Source of the DNA: an uncultured Clostridia bacterium
GTDB taxonomy: Bacteria > Bacillota > Clostridia > Christensenellales > Borkfalkiaceae
Direction: 5' to 3'
DNA length: 64,000 bases
Assembly: GCA_944358655.1 (NCBI GenBank)
Contig: CALVRO010000004.1
Coordinates: 1 to 64,000 of the forward strand
The position numbers and the translations under genes were made by a program. The notes under the pieces are model-generated. The model did no database searches and was not told where the DNA came from. It worked only from the letters and a program-made list of their open reading frames with translations. The stretch's first letter is position 1, and every line of letters starts with the position of its first letter. Below are positions 25,680-33,357 of this stretch, piece by piece.

Positions 25680-26290
25680 TGATACTTTAATATTCTATCC
25701 TCATTGTCATCCTGAGCGACAGCGAAGGATTTCTCTGCCCGACAATTACATAGTTCGGGAGATGCCTCGGCGCGTCGGGATAAACCTCGCTTAAAGCAAG
25801 TTGAAAATAATTCAACTTGCAACTTCGCTCGATTTTCCCTCCTTTTTCGCGCAAAATCCACGGTTTTGCGCGAGGCTAAGGTAATTTAATCTTTACTTAC
25901 TCACGCTCGGTTTTTAATCCTACTCTTATGGCGCGCTGCTCGGCATGACATGGGGGAGGATGGGTGACGGGCCGCCTCCTCGGGTAGAGCATGGCATTTC
26001 GGGCGCACCCGAGAAATCTCCTAAATTATTAAGAGTGTCATTTCGACTAAGGCGGCCGCGATACGCGGCCGCCGCACGGAGAAATCCCCCCGGTTATAGG
26101 AAGGAAAAATTTTTGTTTTTCGGGTTTGCTTTCTCTCCCCGTGAGATTTCTCCGCTTCGCTCGTCGGGCAAACGCCCTCCTCGCTTCGGTCGAAATGACA
26201 CCTATATTTTTTATTGTCATTTCGAGCGCAGCCGAGAAATCTCCCCGGTTATAAGAGTGCATCCCGACATTCTCTTGTATTAACTGTATT
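25680..26290. repeat. Intergenic repeat mosaic, block B
   Basis: The gap between rpsB and the next gene contains no supported gene. It holds a GTCATCCTGAGCGACAGCGA element (25706-25732), a minus-strand copy of the CTCGCGCAAAAC hairpin element (25779-25875), the GCGCGCTGCTCGGCATGAC element (25930-25955) and three TCATTTCGA...GAGAAATC elements, one of which encloses the stem CCGCGATACGCGG. AT-rich TTGTATTAACTGTATTTATTG flanks both ends of the block (about 25585 and 26275), a possible boundary repeat. Confidence 0.8.
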
Positions 26291-26402
26291 TATTGTACTA
26301 CCTGTATTATAAAAAGGGGCCCGCAGGGCCACAACAAGCGCTAAACGCCCCATCTTGTCCGCCCGCCGCGCGCGATACTTTTAATGACCCCACGCACGAT
26401 GA

Positions 26403-26431
26403 TTGACAGCGGCCCTTCGCCATGCTAAAAT
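26403..26431 (+). promoter_or_regulatory. Promoter of the membrane protein gene at 26492
   Basis: TTGACA (26403-26408) and TAAAAT (26426-26431), 17-base spacer. Confidence 0.7.
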
Positions 26432-26491
26432 AAATTATCGGACGGGATACACTTTATCACCCCCGTCCGATATCCCGAACGAGAACAAAAA

Positions 26492-27367
26492 ATGGAAAAC
26501 CGACAGATAGGCAAAGTTATTTTCGGAATATTTATTCTGCTTGTCGCCGCAGGGCTGGTTGGCTTTACGATATGGTGCGTGGTGGACTACTGCCGCACGG
26601 CGCCCGCCGACTACGCCGCATGGCTGGGCGTGACGACGGGAGTGCTGTCGCTTTTGACGGGGCCGATAGTCGTCGTCCTCATGATCTCGGCCGTAGCAAT
26701 GGCCGTGAAGAGCAAAAAGCGCAAGGTGTTCCTCGCCGTCAGCGCCGTACTGCTCGCGCTGGCGTGGGCCTCGCTGCCACTTTCGCCCGTGATAGCCGGC
26801 TTTACATACGAGCTGACCTCCCCGCACATAAAATTCAGCGCGGAGCGCGCGGAGAGCTGGGGAGAGAGCGCAATAGCCGAGCTCGACGAGATGGCCGCGA
26901 CCCGCGGCGACGGCATGATCCTCTACGCCGACAGCGCAAATAAGGACGAGGCGCCGAGCGAGCACGACCTGACGAAACAGTATTACGCCGAGGTGACCGA
27001 GGCAGACAGCGACCGTACCTTCACCCTGTTCTTCGAGTACGACCAAAAATGGAGCAAACTGACGGTCACCCTGCAATGCGAGCTCAAAGTGCCCGAGGGC
27101 GAGGAGTTGGAGGAGAGCGCGTTCGACGCGCCTCTGCACTACCTGAACGCGGTGACCGAGCGCACGTTCACCCGCGAGGAGGTAATGGCCACGCTGCAGG
27201 GCCGCGACGGGGCTTTCGACCAGTCGTGGGATTCGGTCAGCTACATGATGCGCTTTGACGACAGGCAGACCATAGAGGTGTGGACGGGCAAGTCGGCCAC
27301 GGCCGAACAACGCTACGACTGCTACAACCTGACCATAACCGCATGGCCGAACGCAGACGAGGGCTGA
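26492..27367 (+). CDS. Unknown membrane protein with extracytoplasmic domain
   Basis: I do not recognise this 291-residue protein. Three hydrophobic segments (about residues 8-30, 42-70 and 77-100) occupy the first third. The remaining ~190 residues are soluble, with predicted strands and acidic patches (EVTEADSDRTFTLFFEYD), which could be outside the cell. No catalytic motif is visible. It is monocistronic with a good promoter but a weak ribosome binding site. Codon use resembles its neighbours. Confidence 0.7.
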   Translation: MENRQIGKVIFGIFILLVAAGLVGFTIWCVVDYCRTAPADYAAWLGVTTGVLSLLTGPIVVVLMISAVAMAVKSKKRKVFLAVSAVLLALAWASLPLSPVIAGFTYELTSPHIKFSAERAESWGESAIAELDEMAATRGDGMILYADSANKDEAPSEHDLTKQYYAEVTEADSDRTFTLFFEYDQKWSKLTVTLQCELKVPEGEELEESAFDAPLHYLNAVTERTFTREEVMATLQGRDGAFDQSWDSVSYMMRFDDRQTIEVWTGKSATAEQRYDCYNLTITAWPNADEG

Positions 27368-27392
27368 AGGCGCGTCGATTTCATACAACGCA

Positions 27393-27418
27393 TAAAGGAG
27401 GGCCACGGCCCTCCTTTA
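27393..27418. terminator. Bidirectional terminator
   Basis: TAAAGGAGGGCC and its inverse lie between the convergent membrane protein and phosphatase genes; A/T-rich flanks on both sides. Confidence 0.65.
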
Positions 27419-27455
27419 ATAATGTTATTTAATATTGTGTAGCCGCGCGGCCATT

Positions 27456-28166
27456 CTATTTCGCACCAAAAGTCGGGCGGGGACGAAGATAGTGGGCGCG
27501 GCAGGTCTCCACGCAAAAACAGGCCATGGGCCCGCCCAGCCATACGCCCGTATCGAGGTGCACTTTGCAGAGGGCGGCTATGCCGCTCTCCCCAAATTCG
27601 GCGTCCCTTCGGCGGTAGGCGATTATTTTGTCCGCGCCGCAGATATTGCGCGTGGGCGTGTGGCCGAAGAACACGCACTTTCCGCCCGAGGGCAGCACGG
27701 CGGGGGATTTGAAATTTCTGTCGTTGAGCAGAAAATTGAGCGGCACCTCGTCGGGCGGAGGGCATACGCCGTCGGGGCCGACGGGCAGCCCCGCATGCAC
27801 GGCCACAAAGTCGTCGCGCACAATGTATGCGGGCAGCCGCTCGACAAACCGCACGTCGCCCTCGCCAAGCTTTTTGCCGTCGCCGGGGAAGTAGGCGGAG
27901 AGAATGTCCAGCACCCTCTCGGTATCCTCGCCCGTGTCGCGCATGAGCGACCAGTATTTGTTCAGAAACGCGTACTCGTGATTGCCGAGAATACAGCGCG
28001 CGTTGGGCATGGACGAAAGCTGCCTTAAGAGGCGGACGGTGCCGCCGCCCTTGTCCACCATATCGCCGCAGACAAACAGCTCGTCGCTCGATGCGAACTT
28101 TATGCGCTCTAAAAGGCGCATGAACATGTCGTATTGGCCATGAATGTCCGAAATAACGTATCTCAT
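27456..28166 (-). CDS. Calcineurin-type metallophosphoesterase (PP1-like phosphatase)
   Basis: The 236-residue protein has the phosphoesterase blocks in order: DIHGQY (residues 6-11), GDMVDKGG (near 33-40) and GNHE (near 62-65), with later histidines in VAVHAG and FGHTP. This is the arrangement of bacterial PPP-type serine/threonine phosphatases and ApaH-like enzymes. ATG 28166 follows GGGGGAAG. Its substrate is unknown. No kinase gene is nearby; prkC is missing from its usual place in this window. Confidence 0.87.
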   Translation of the reverse strand: MRYVISDIHGQYDMFMRLLERIKFASSDELFVCGDMVDKGGGTVRLLRQLSSMPNARCILGNHEYAFLNKYWSLMRDTGEDTERVLDILSAYFPGDGKKLGEGDVRFVERLPAYIVRDDFVAVHAGLPVGPDGVCPPPDEVPLNFLLNDRNFKSPAVLPSGGKCVFFGHTPTRNICGADKIIAYRRRDAEFGESGIAALCKVHLDTGVWLGGPMACFCVETCRAHYLRPRPTFGAK

Positions 28167-28193
28167 ATCTTCCCCCATACGGATAGCAATACC

Positions 28194-28222
28194 ATTATAG
28201 CATATTAAAACCCCGCACGCAA
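28194..28222 (-). promoter_or_regulatory. Promoter of the phosphatase gene
   Basis: Minus-strand TTGCGT (28217-28222) and TATAAT (28194-28199), 17-base spacer. The -35 box lies inside the terminator hairpin of the preceding small gene. Confidence 0.65.
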
Positions 28223-28239
28223 CTTAAGTTGCGCGCGGG
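28211..28239 (-). terminator. Terminator of the small gene at 28298
   Basis: CCCCGCGCGCAACTTAAG pairs with the following inverse, then TTTTAAT on the minus strand. Confidence 0.7.
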
Positions 28240-28297
28240 GCCGTCTATGTACGGAAAATTTGGCCGACCGTCAAGTTAACGGAGGGATATGCCCGCT

Positions 28298-28504
28298 CTA
28301 AAGCGTTTTTGTTTTATTGTCGTCCGACTTGCAAGACGGCAGCGCGGACACCGTGAGGACATACGCGCCCCCGCCCTCGAACCTTAAAAGCGCCCTGTTG
28401 CCCTCGCACACTGTGCGGCAGTTAAAATAGTCTGCCATGGCGAGAGCTATCTCCTGCATGAGTTCGGCCTCGCCCGTTGTAAGATTTGGTATAGTTTGGC
28501 TCAT
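28298..28504 (-). CDS. Small unknown protein divergent from XRE regulators
   Basis: The 68-residue product has no recognised domain, signal or membrane segment. AAAGGAG lies ten bases before the ATG and a strong promoter precedes it, so it is likely real. MADYFNCRT near residue 23 resembles the DHFNCQT/EYFNCSA segment that ends the HTH domains of the neighbouring regulators, which may be chance. The divergent arrangement and an inverted repeat in its promoter suggest control by the neighbouring XRE protein. Confidence 0.7.
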   Translation of the reverse strand: MSQTIPNLTTGEAELMQEIALAMADYFNCRTVCEGNRALLRFEGGGAYVLTVSALPSCKSDDNKTKTL

Positions 28505-28563
28505 AACTAAAATACTCCTTTAAAAATAATTTAATAAGCCCCGCGCGGAACTTTTCTACGTAT

Positions 28564-28592
28564 ATTATACCATTCCAACTTTCCCAAATCAA
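28564..28592 (-). promoter_or_regulatory. Promoter of the small divergent gene
   Basis: Minus-strand TTGATT (28587-28592) and TATAAT (28564-28569), 17-base spacer; one arm of an inverted repeat lies in the spacer. Confidence 0.75.
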
Positions 28593-28608
28593 CAAAAACA
28601 GGAAAGTT
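28577..28608. promoter_or_regulatory. Candidate operator (8-bp inverted repeat)
   Basis: AACTTTCC (28577-28584) and GGAAAGTT (28601-28608) form a perfect inverted repeat with a 16-base centre, between the small gene and the first XRE gene. It overlaps the divergent promoter, as expected for autoregulation by an HTH repressor. Confidence 0.5.
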
Positions 28609-28662
28609 TGACCGATAATATATGTGCGAAAAGACACTGCTTTTGTAGAAAGAGGGGCGAAT

Positions 28663-29091
28663 ATGTCGAAACTAAGCGAGAACCTTAAATTTCTGATGAG
28701 CGAAGAGGATATAAAGCCTCCCGCTCTGGCAAAGGCGACGGGGATCGACGCGTCTACCATACGCAAACTTCTGCGCGGCGAAGGGCTGCCGTACTCCGAC
28801 ACGCTTATAAAACTTGCCGACCACTTCAACTGTCAGACCGACTACCTTTTAGGTCTGACCGACACGCCTACGACACAGCAATTTAAAAGCGCTCCGCCCT
28901 TTTGCCAACAGCTCGGAGTAATACTCAAGCATTTTAACATTACAAAATATCGTCTGGAAAAGCAGACCGGGCTATCCGAAAAGACGGTCAACCGCTGGCA
29001 CAACGGCAAAACAACGCCGACGGCGGACAGCCTGATACGCATGGCTCAATTTTTTGATTGTTCGGTGGACTTTCTGCTCGGAAGAGTATAA
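28663..29091 (+). CDS. Tandem-HTH XRE-family regulator 1
   Basis: The 142-residue protein has two XRE/Cro-type helix-turn-helix domains. Domain one spans about 3-60 (PALAKATGIDASTIRKLLRG, then the DHFNCQTDYLLG cap) and domain two about 75-142 (RLEKQTGLSEKTVNRWHNG, ending AQFFDCSVDFLLGRV). ATG 28663 is preferred over an upstream GTG because GAGGGG lies six bases before it. A paralogue follows 38 bases downstream; the last 50 bases of the two genes are almost identical although the rest has diverged. The target is unknown; autoregulation is suggested by the inverted repeat upstream. Confidence 0.85.
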   Translation: MSKLSENLKFLMSEEDIKPPALAKATGIDASTIRKLLRGEGLPYSDTLIKLADHFNCQTDYLLGLTDTPTTQQFKSAPPFCQQLGVILKHFNITKYRLEKQTGLSEKTVNRWHNGKTTPTADSLIRMAQFFDCSVDFLLGRV

Positions 29092-29129
29092 TAAAAACGC
29101 TCCAAAGTGCATAATACGGGGGCCGATTT

Positions 29130-29570
29130 ATGATAAACTTGTCGAAAACGGCGGAGAACATCAGGGAACTGATGGACGAACACGAACTTACGCAGGCGCA
29201 GCTTGCCTGCAAACTCGGAACGGGGCGAAGCAAACTTTCGGACATGCTCAACGCAAGGACGGCGCCCGCATACCCGACCATGCTCGCGCTGGCCGAATAT
29301 TTCAACTGCTCGGCCGATTTTATTTTGGGGCTGAGCGAATACCCCGGCGAGGACGGGCAATACCGACCCGCCGCGCCCTTTGAAAACAGACTGCGTACAA
29401 TGTTTGAGGAGAGCGGAAAGAGCCAATATTCCCTTGTAAAGCAGACGGGCATATCGTGGAGCGTTCTCCACGGCTGGCTGACGGGCCGCACCCGTCCTTC
29501 GGCGGCAAACCTTATAAAGTTGGCTCAATTCTTTGATTGTTCGGTGGACTTTCTGCTCGGAAGAGTATAA
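29130..29570 (+). CDS. Tandem-HTH XRE-family regulator 2
   Basis: This 146-residue paralogue of the preceding gene also has two helix-turn-helix domains: QLACKLGTGRSKLSDMLNA with EYFNCSADFILG, then SLVKQTGISWSVLHGWLTG with AQFFDCSVDFLLGRV. The last helix and cap are shared nearly base for base with regulator 1, while other parts are only moderately similar. Both may form one transcript and could bind DNA as homo- or hetero-oligomers. Confidence 0.83.
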   Translation: MINLSKTAENIRELMDEHELTQAQLACKLGTGRSKLSDMLNARTAPAYPTMLALAEYFNCSADFILGLSEYPGEDGQYRPAAPFENRLRTMFEESGKSQYSLVKQTGISWSVLHGWLTGRTRPSAANLIKLAQFFDCSVDFLLGRV

Positions 29571-29576
29571 TAAAAA

Positions 29577-29612
29577 AAGCGCGTTGCCTGCGGCATATGC
29601 CGCGGGCAACGC
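29577..29612. terminator. Hairpin after the XRE pair
   Basis: GCGCGTTGCC and GGCAACGCGC pair around a CTGCGGCATATGCCGCG loop. It lies between the convergent regulator and ferredoxin genes. Confidence 0.5.
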
Positions 29613-29626
29613 GCACAATAGGCAGT

Positions 29627-30115
29627 TTAATCGTTTACGGGCAGCATGGCCATCAGCCGACCTGCTATTTCGGCGGCCCTTTCGTCGCCGCTTAAAGCAA
29701 TGTCCTTTAAAAGGGCGTGCACTGCCGAACTTTGGGGCAGCATATAGCCGCCCTCGCGCAGGGCGTCCTCGGCGGACAATCTGCAGGAGAGCGCCACGCA
29801 TTTATAAAATTGCGATAAAGCCCCCTCCGACCGCGCCGCAAGCGTGCGCGCGGCGTTTTCGGCCTGCACCTTGCCCTTGGCAAGTTCGCCCATGGCCGCG
29901 GCAACGCCGTCGGTCTTGGGCTGCTGAGGAGGCATGCGGACGGGCACGAGGCTTATTGCCGCGCTCGGACAGGCCTGCGCGCAGGCCCCGCAGCCTATGC
30001 ATTTTTGCCTGTCTATAACGCTGTTTTCGGTGTCGGCCGCGCCCGTGGGGCAGACGTACAGGCAGAGGCAGTCCTTGGTACAGAGGCGCAGATTGCGCAC
30101 GGCGAAAGTTTTCAT
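29627..30115 (-). CDS. 4Fe-4S ferredoxin-like protein
   Basis: The first 60 residues carry two iron-sulfur sites: a slightly irregular one (Cys12, Cys16, Cys18, Cys22 in [12 protein letters not shown]) and a standard CxxCxxCxxxCP ([12 protein letters not shown]). The remaining 100 residues are helical and alanine-rich with two cysteines (YKCVALSC). It overlaps the rubredoxin-containing gene by four bases, so both act together, probably as electron carriers in peroxide or oxygen defence. Confidence 0.85.
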   Translation of the reverse strand: MKTFAVRNLRLCTKDCLCLYVCPTGAADTENSVIDRQKCIGCGACAQACPSAAISLVPVRMPPQQPKTDGVAAAMGELAKGKVQAENAARTLAARSEGALSQFYKCVALSCRLSAEDALREGGYMLPQSSAVHALLKDIALSGDERAAEIAGRLMAMLPVND

Positions 30116-30753
30116 TGCACCTGCCCTCCCGCCACGAATTTAAAAGAGGGAACCTTGCACACGGGGCAGATCTCGGGCGGCTCGTCGCCGACAAATATGA
30201 AGCCGCAGATGGTGCACACCCATATCTTTGCGTCGCGCAGGGCGGCCTCGCCGCCGTTCTGATAGCGCGAGATGAGCGATTTGAGCACAAAATTAACCCG
30301 TTCGCCCCATACTATGGCGCGTTGAGCGCCCCTGTCGCTCGCAGCCTCCGCCTCGGCCTTGGCCGCGGCGAACTGTCCGTCGCAGGCGTCCTTAATAAGT
30401 TTTACAAGCTCGCCGTCGCTCCCCTCGGCGGGCGGAACGAGGGACGAATAGTGCTCGGCCAACCGCGCAAACAGGGCGTGCTCCTCGTCCATGTACTGCT
30501 TTTCGCAGCCGCGCGCAAGGTTGGAGCATATGGCCGCAAGTTCGGCGGCAGAGAGCGCCCTCTCCCCCTCCACGTCCTCCGTCGCCGCGCCGACGGCGGG
30601 CGCCGCGCGCCCGGCCTCGGGCTCTTGGGCTGCGAAGGCCGACTTGGGCATCCCGCATATGGGGCACACCCAGCTTTCGGGCAGGTCGGCCCAGGGGACT
30701 CCCTCCTTTGCATCGTCGTAAACATACCCGCAAACGGGGCAGACATACTTCAT
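30112..30753 (-). CDS. Rubredoxin - helical domain - rubredoxin-like fusion
   Basis: Residues 1-40 are a rubredoxin: CPVCG (5-9) and CPICG with DLPESW between them. Residues about 65-170 form a helical domain containing [14 protein letters not shown], which could be a degenerate ferritin-like domain but lacks a clear pair of rubrerythrin ExxH motifs. Residues 175-213 are a second, rubrerythrin-type iron ribbon (CTICGF, CPVCKVP). Rubrerythrins reduce hydrogen peroxide in anaerobes. This order resembles reverse rubrerythrin, but the middle needs structural comparison. Confidence 0.85.
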   Translation of the reverse strand: MKYVCPVCGYVYDDAKEGVPWADLPESWVCPICGMPKSAFAAQEPEAGRAAPAVGAATEDVEGERALSAAELAAICSNLARGCEKQYMDEEHALFARLAEHYSSLVPPAEGSDGELVKLIKDACDGQFAAAKAEAEAASDRGAQRAIVWGERVNFVLKSLISRYQNGGEAALRDAKIWVCTICGFIFVGDEPPEICPVCKVPSFKFVAGGQVQ

Positions 30754-30793
30754 GTTTTTTCCTCCTTACTGCGGGGCGGGCCCGCTCGCCTAT

Positions 30794-30822
30794 ATTATAA
30801 GGGCAAAGGGGAGCGTTGTCAA
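30794..30822 (-). promoter_or_regulatory. Consensus promoter of the rubredoxin-ferredoxin operon
   Basis: Minus-strand TTGACA (30817-30822) and TATAAT (30794-30799), 17-base spacer: a perfect consensus, suggesting high expression. Confidence 0.85.
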
Positions 30823-30853
30823 TATGCGCGCAAAAAATCGAGCGGAAATTTTT

Positions 30854-31519
30854 TCAGTAGTCGCGCCGCTCGTCGGCGGCGCAGCCCCGTCGGCGGGTGG
30901 TGACGACGCGGAAGTTGTTGCGCGGCGTAAGCGAAAATACCGTTTCGGGGCGGGGCGAAGTGAGCAAAGACCCCGTAATATCCGCGAAATACGCGCAGTT
31001 GCCCGCACACATAACGGCAGGGATGCCGTAGAGGTAGGCATAGACGCGCAGCAGCGTGGCCTGCATGGGCGAGGGCTCCTCCGAGAGAAAGGCCAGAAGG
31101 TCGCAGCCGAGCAGCGAGAGGCTGCCGATATTTTCGGGGAAGAGCATGTCGTTTTCGATGCACACCCCCACGCGGTAGCCGCCGAGGCGGTAGTGGCCGA
31201 GCGTGGCGCCGCTCTTGTAATTTTCGCCGCCGACGACGTGGAGCATGTCGGAGATGCCCGCCAGCCTGCCGCCCTCGGCCACGGCGGCCGACTTGCGCCT
31301 TAGCCCCCTGCTGTCCGTGCGACAGCCGCACACCGCCGCGCGGGCGGGGCCCGAGGTCAGCCTTGCGAGCACGCCGAGCTTGTCGCTCCTGCCGGCGAGC
31401 TCGCTTGAATAGTCGACGTCGCCCAGCCACCCGAAGCCGAGCAGGGCCACGTCGCAGGGCGGGAGCTCCGCCCTCCCCGCCACGGGGCGGGTGAGCACAC
31501 AAATCTTCATACATACCAT
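30854..31519 (-). CDS. Nitrilase-superfamily (carbon-nitrogen hydrolase)-like protein
   Basis: The 221-residue protein has the nitrilase nucleophile region as VGVCIENDMLFPEN, where cysteine and the following acidic/FPE residues match the superfamily. An upstream GENYKSGATLGHYR may contain the lysine. The N-terminus (VLTRPVAGRAELPPCDVALLG) is shorter than usual and the first glutamate is uncertain, so activity is doubtful. Starts at 31519 and 31510 are both possible; neither has a good ribosome binding site. Confidence 0.6.
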   Translation of the reverse strand: MVCMKICVLTRPVAGRAELPPCDVALLGFGWLGDVDYSSELAGRSDKLGVLARLTSGPARAAVCGCRTDSRGLRRKSAAVAEGGRLAGISDMLHVVGGENYKSGATLGHYRLGGYRVGVCIENDMLFPENIGSLSLLGCDLLAFLSEEPSPMQATLLRVYAYLYGIPAVMCAGNCAYFADITGSLLTSPRPETVFSLTPRNNFRVVTTRRRGCAADERRDY

Positions 31520-31578
31520 ACTATTTTCTCGGCCGCAAAAATGTTCTAACGGGCGGGGCGGGGGAATATTTTAAGAGT

Positions 31579-33024
31579 ATGAAGAAATTTATATGCCTTA
31601 TTACGGCGGCGGCCGCGGCCGCCGCGGCGCTGCCTGCGGCCGCCTGCGCGCCCGACGAGGAGAGCGAGCGCACGACCTACACGATAGACGCGGCATATGA
31701 CGGGGGCAACACCCTGAGCGGGCGGTGCACGGTGGACTATTTCAACTCGACAAACGACGAGATAACCGCCCTTAAATTCAACCTGTGGGGCAACGCCTTC
31801 CGCGAGGGCGCGGCCTGCTCTCCCGTGCCCGGGGAGTACGCCGCAAAGGCCTACCACAACGGCAAAGCAAGCTACGGCGGCATGGAGGCGACGTGCGCCG
31901 AAGGGGGCGAGGCGAGCTTAGGCGGCGACGATGAGAACATACTTGAAATTGCGCTTGAAACGCCCATATACCCCGACCAACGCGCGAGCGTGGCCATAGA
32001 CTTCACGCTGACTCTCGCCGACGTGAACGCCCGGACGGGCGTGGCCGAGGGGTGCGTCAATTTGGGCAACTTCTACCCCGTGCTGTGCGCCCGCGGGCGG
32101 GAGGGCTGGGCGGAGCACGCCTATTGCGCGACGGGCGATCCCTTCGTATCCGAGACGGCCGACTACAAAGTCACCATATCCATGCCCGAGAGCTACACCG
32201 CCGCGGCGAGCGGGGAGCTTGTGAGCGAGAGCGTGGCCGACGGGCAAAAGGTGTGTACATATGCCCTTGACAACGCGCGCGACTTCGCGCTCGTGCTGTC
32301 CGAGGAGTTCCAGGTGACGCGCACGGAGGCAGACGGCGTGCCCGTGCTGTACTACCACTGCGGCTACCAACGCGCCGACGAGATATCGGCGGCCGCCTCC
32401 GCCGCGCTGAGCTACTTTTCGGAGGCCTTCGGCGACTACCCCTACCCCGTCTACTCGGTGGTGCAGACGGGGCTGTTTCAGGGCGGCATGGAGTACCCGG
32501 GGCTTTCGATGATCTCCGACGAGGCGACGGGCACCGAGGCCGTGCAGGCCGCAGTGCACGAAACGGCGCACCAATGGTGGTACGCCGCCGTCGGCAGCGA
32601 CCAATACAACGAGAGCTGGCAGGACGAGGGGCTGGCCGAGTACTCCGCCCTGCTGTTCTTTGAAAATCACCCCGAATACGGCCTCACCAAGGCGGGACTG
32701 GAGGACGGCGCCACAAAGAGCTACAGGGCGTACTTTTCGGTGTACAGTCAGCTGTTCGAGGGGGCGGACACATCCATGTCGCGCCCGCTCGACAAGTTTG
32801 CGGGCACATACGAGTATGTAAATATCGCCTACAACAAGGGACTGCTGCTCTTTTCGGCCGTGCACGAGGCGTGCGGGGAGCATTTTTTGAGAGCGCTCGG
32901 CGACTACTTTTCGGCATACGCCTATAAGATAGCCCCGCCCGAGGGACTAATCGCCGCCTTCTGCCGCTACGCCGACTGCGAGGGGATATTTAAAAGCTTT
33001 CTGGAGGGGAACGTTATAATCTGA
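31579..33024 (+). CDS. M1-family zinc metallopeptidase lipoprotein
   Basis: The 481-residue product has a lipoprotein signal with lipobox AAAC at residues 20-23. The catalytic zinc site is HETAH followed after 18 residues by the ligand glutamate (WQDEGLAEY), and the substrate-anchoring GGMEYPG motif precedes it, all as in M1 aminopeptidases. It is shorter than soluble M1 enzymes, with the C-terminal helical domain much reduced. Attached outside the membrane, it would trim extracellular peptides, complementing the protease/Opp operon at the right end of the window. Confidence 0.9.
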   Translation: MKKFICLITAAAAAAAALPAAACAPDEESERTTYTIDAAYDGGNTLSGRCTVDYFNSTNDEITALKFNLWGNAFREGAACSPVPGEYAAKAYHNGKASYGGMEATCAEGGEASLGGDDENILEIALETPIYPDQRASVAIDFTLTLADVNARTGVAEGCVNLGNFYPVLCARGREGWAEHAYCATGDPFVSETADYKVTISMPESYTAAASGELVSESVADGQKVCTYALDNARDFALVLSEEFQVTRTEADGVPVLYYHCGYQRADEISAAASAALSYFSEAFGDYPYPVYSVVQTGLFQGGMEYPGLSMISDEATGTEAVQAAVHETAHQWWYAAVGSDQYNESWQDEGLAEYSALLFFENHPEYGLTKAGLEDGATKSYRAYFSVYSQLFEGADTSMSRPLDKFAGTYEYVNIAYNKGLLLFSAVHEACGEHFLRALGDYFSAYAYKIAPPEGLIAAFCRYADCEGIFKSFLEGNVII

Positions 33025-33044
33025 TCAAACCACGTTGCGTTTGT

Positions 33045-33076
33045 GCGGCCGCCGAAAATTATTTTTCGGCGGCCGC
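33045..33076 (+). terminator. Terminator of the M1 peptidase gene
   Basis: GCGGCCGCCGAAAA and its inverse form a stem followed by AAAACATTTTTT. Confidence 0.75.
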
Positions 33077-33140
33077 AAAACATTTTTTCTGTGGCCGCCG
33101 CTTTTTACAATTTTGCCAAGGGGATAACGCAAACTTTTTG

Positions 33141-33169
33141 TTGCCAAACGCGGAAGAATGAAGTATAAT
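33141..33169 (+). promoter_or_regulatory. Promoter of the CorA-type transporter gene
   Basis: TTGCCA (33141-33146) and TATAAT (33164-33169), 17-base spacer; transcription should start near 33176, giving a leader of about 180 bases. Confidence 0.8.
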
Positions 33170-33172
33170 ATA

Positions 33173-33345
33173 GGTGTTGAAGGCCGACGCGCCGCTACGC
33201 AGCCGCCGCGCAGACCTTTGAACACACCACGGAGCTATAAGATGGACGCTAACCCAAGTTTAAAGCAGGATAACCGCCGCTGACCCGACGACGCCGCATT
33301 TTCCGCCGCGCGCCGGGTGTTCCCGCGCGCAATATTTTTTATTCG
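33173..33345 (+). promoter_or_regulatory. Structured leader of the CorA gene, candidate metal riboswitch
   Basis: GGTGTTGAAGG near the transcript start pairs with CCTTTGAACACACC 55 bases later, enclosing a GC-rich stem. It is followed by ACGGAGCTATAAGATGG and AAGCAGGATAACC, conserved-looking unpaired purine-rich segments, and then a GCGCG hairpin with AATATTTTTT that could be a terminator (about 33302-33343). A metal-sensing riboswitch (M-box or NiCo) is plausible before a CorA gene, but I could not match either consensus with certainty. Confidence 0.45.
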
Positions 33346-33357
33346 GAGAATTGCAGC

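Noticed and set aside
25680..26290. Possible CRISPR array in the repeat block
   Set aside because: Repeats are of several kinds, irregularly spaced and in both orientations, without uniform spacers or cas genes.
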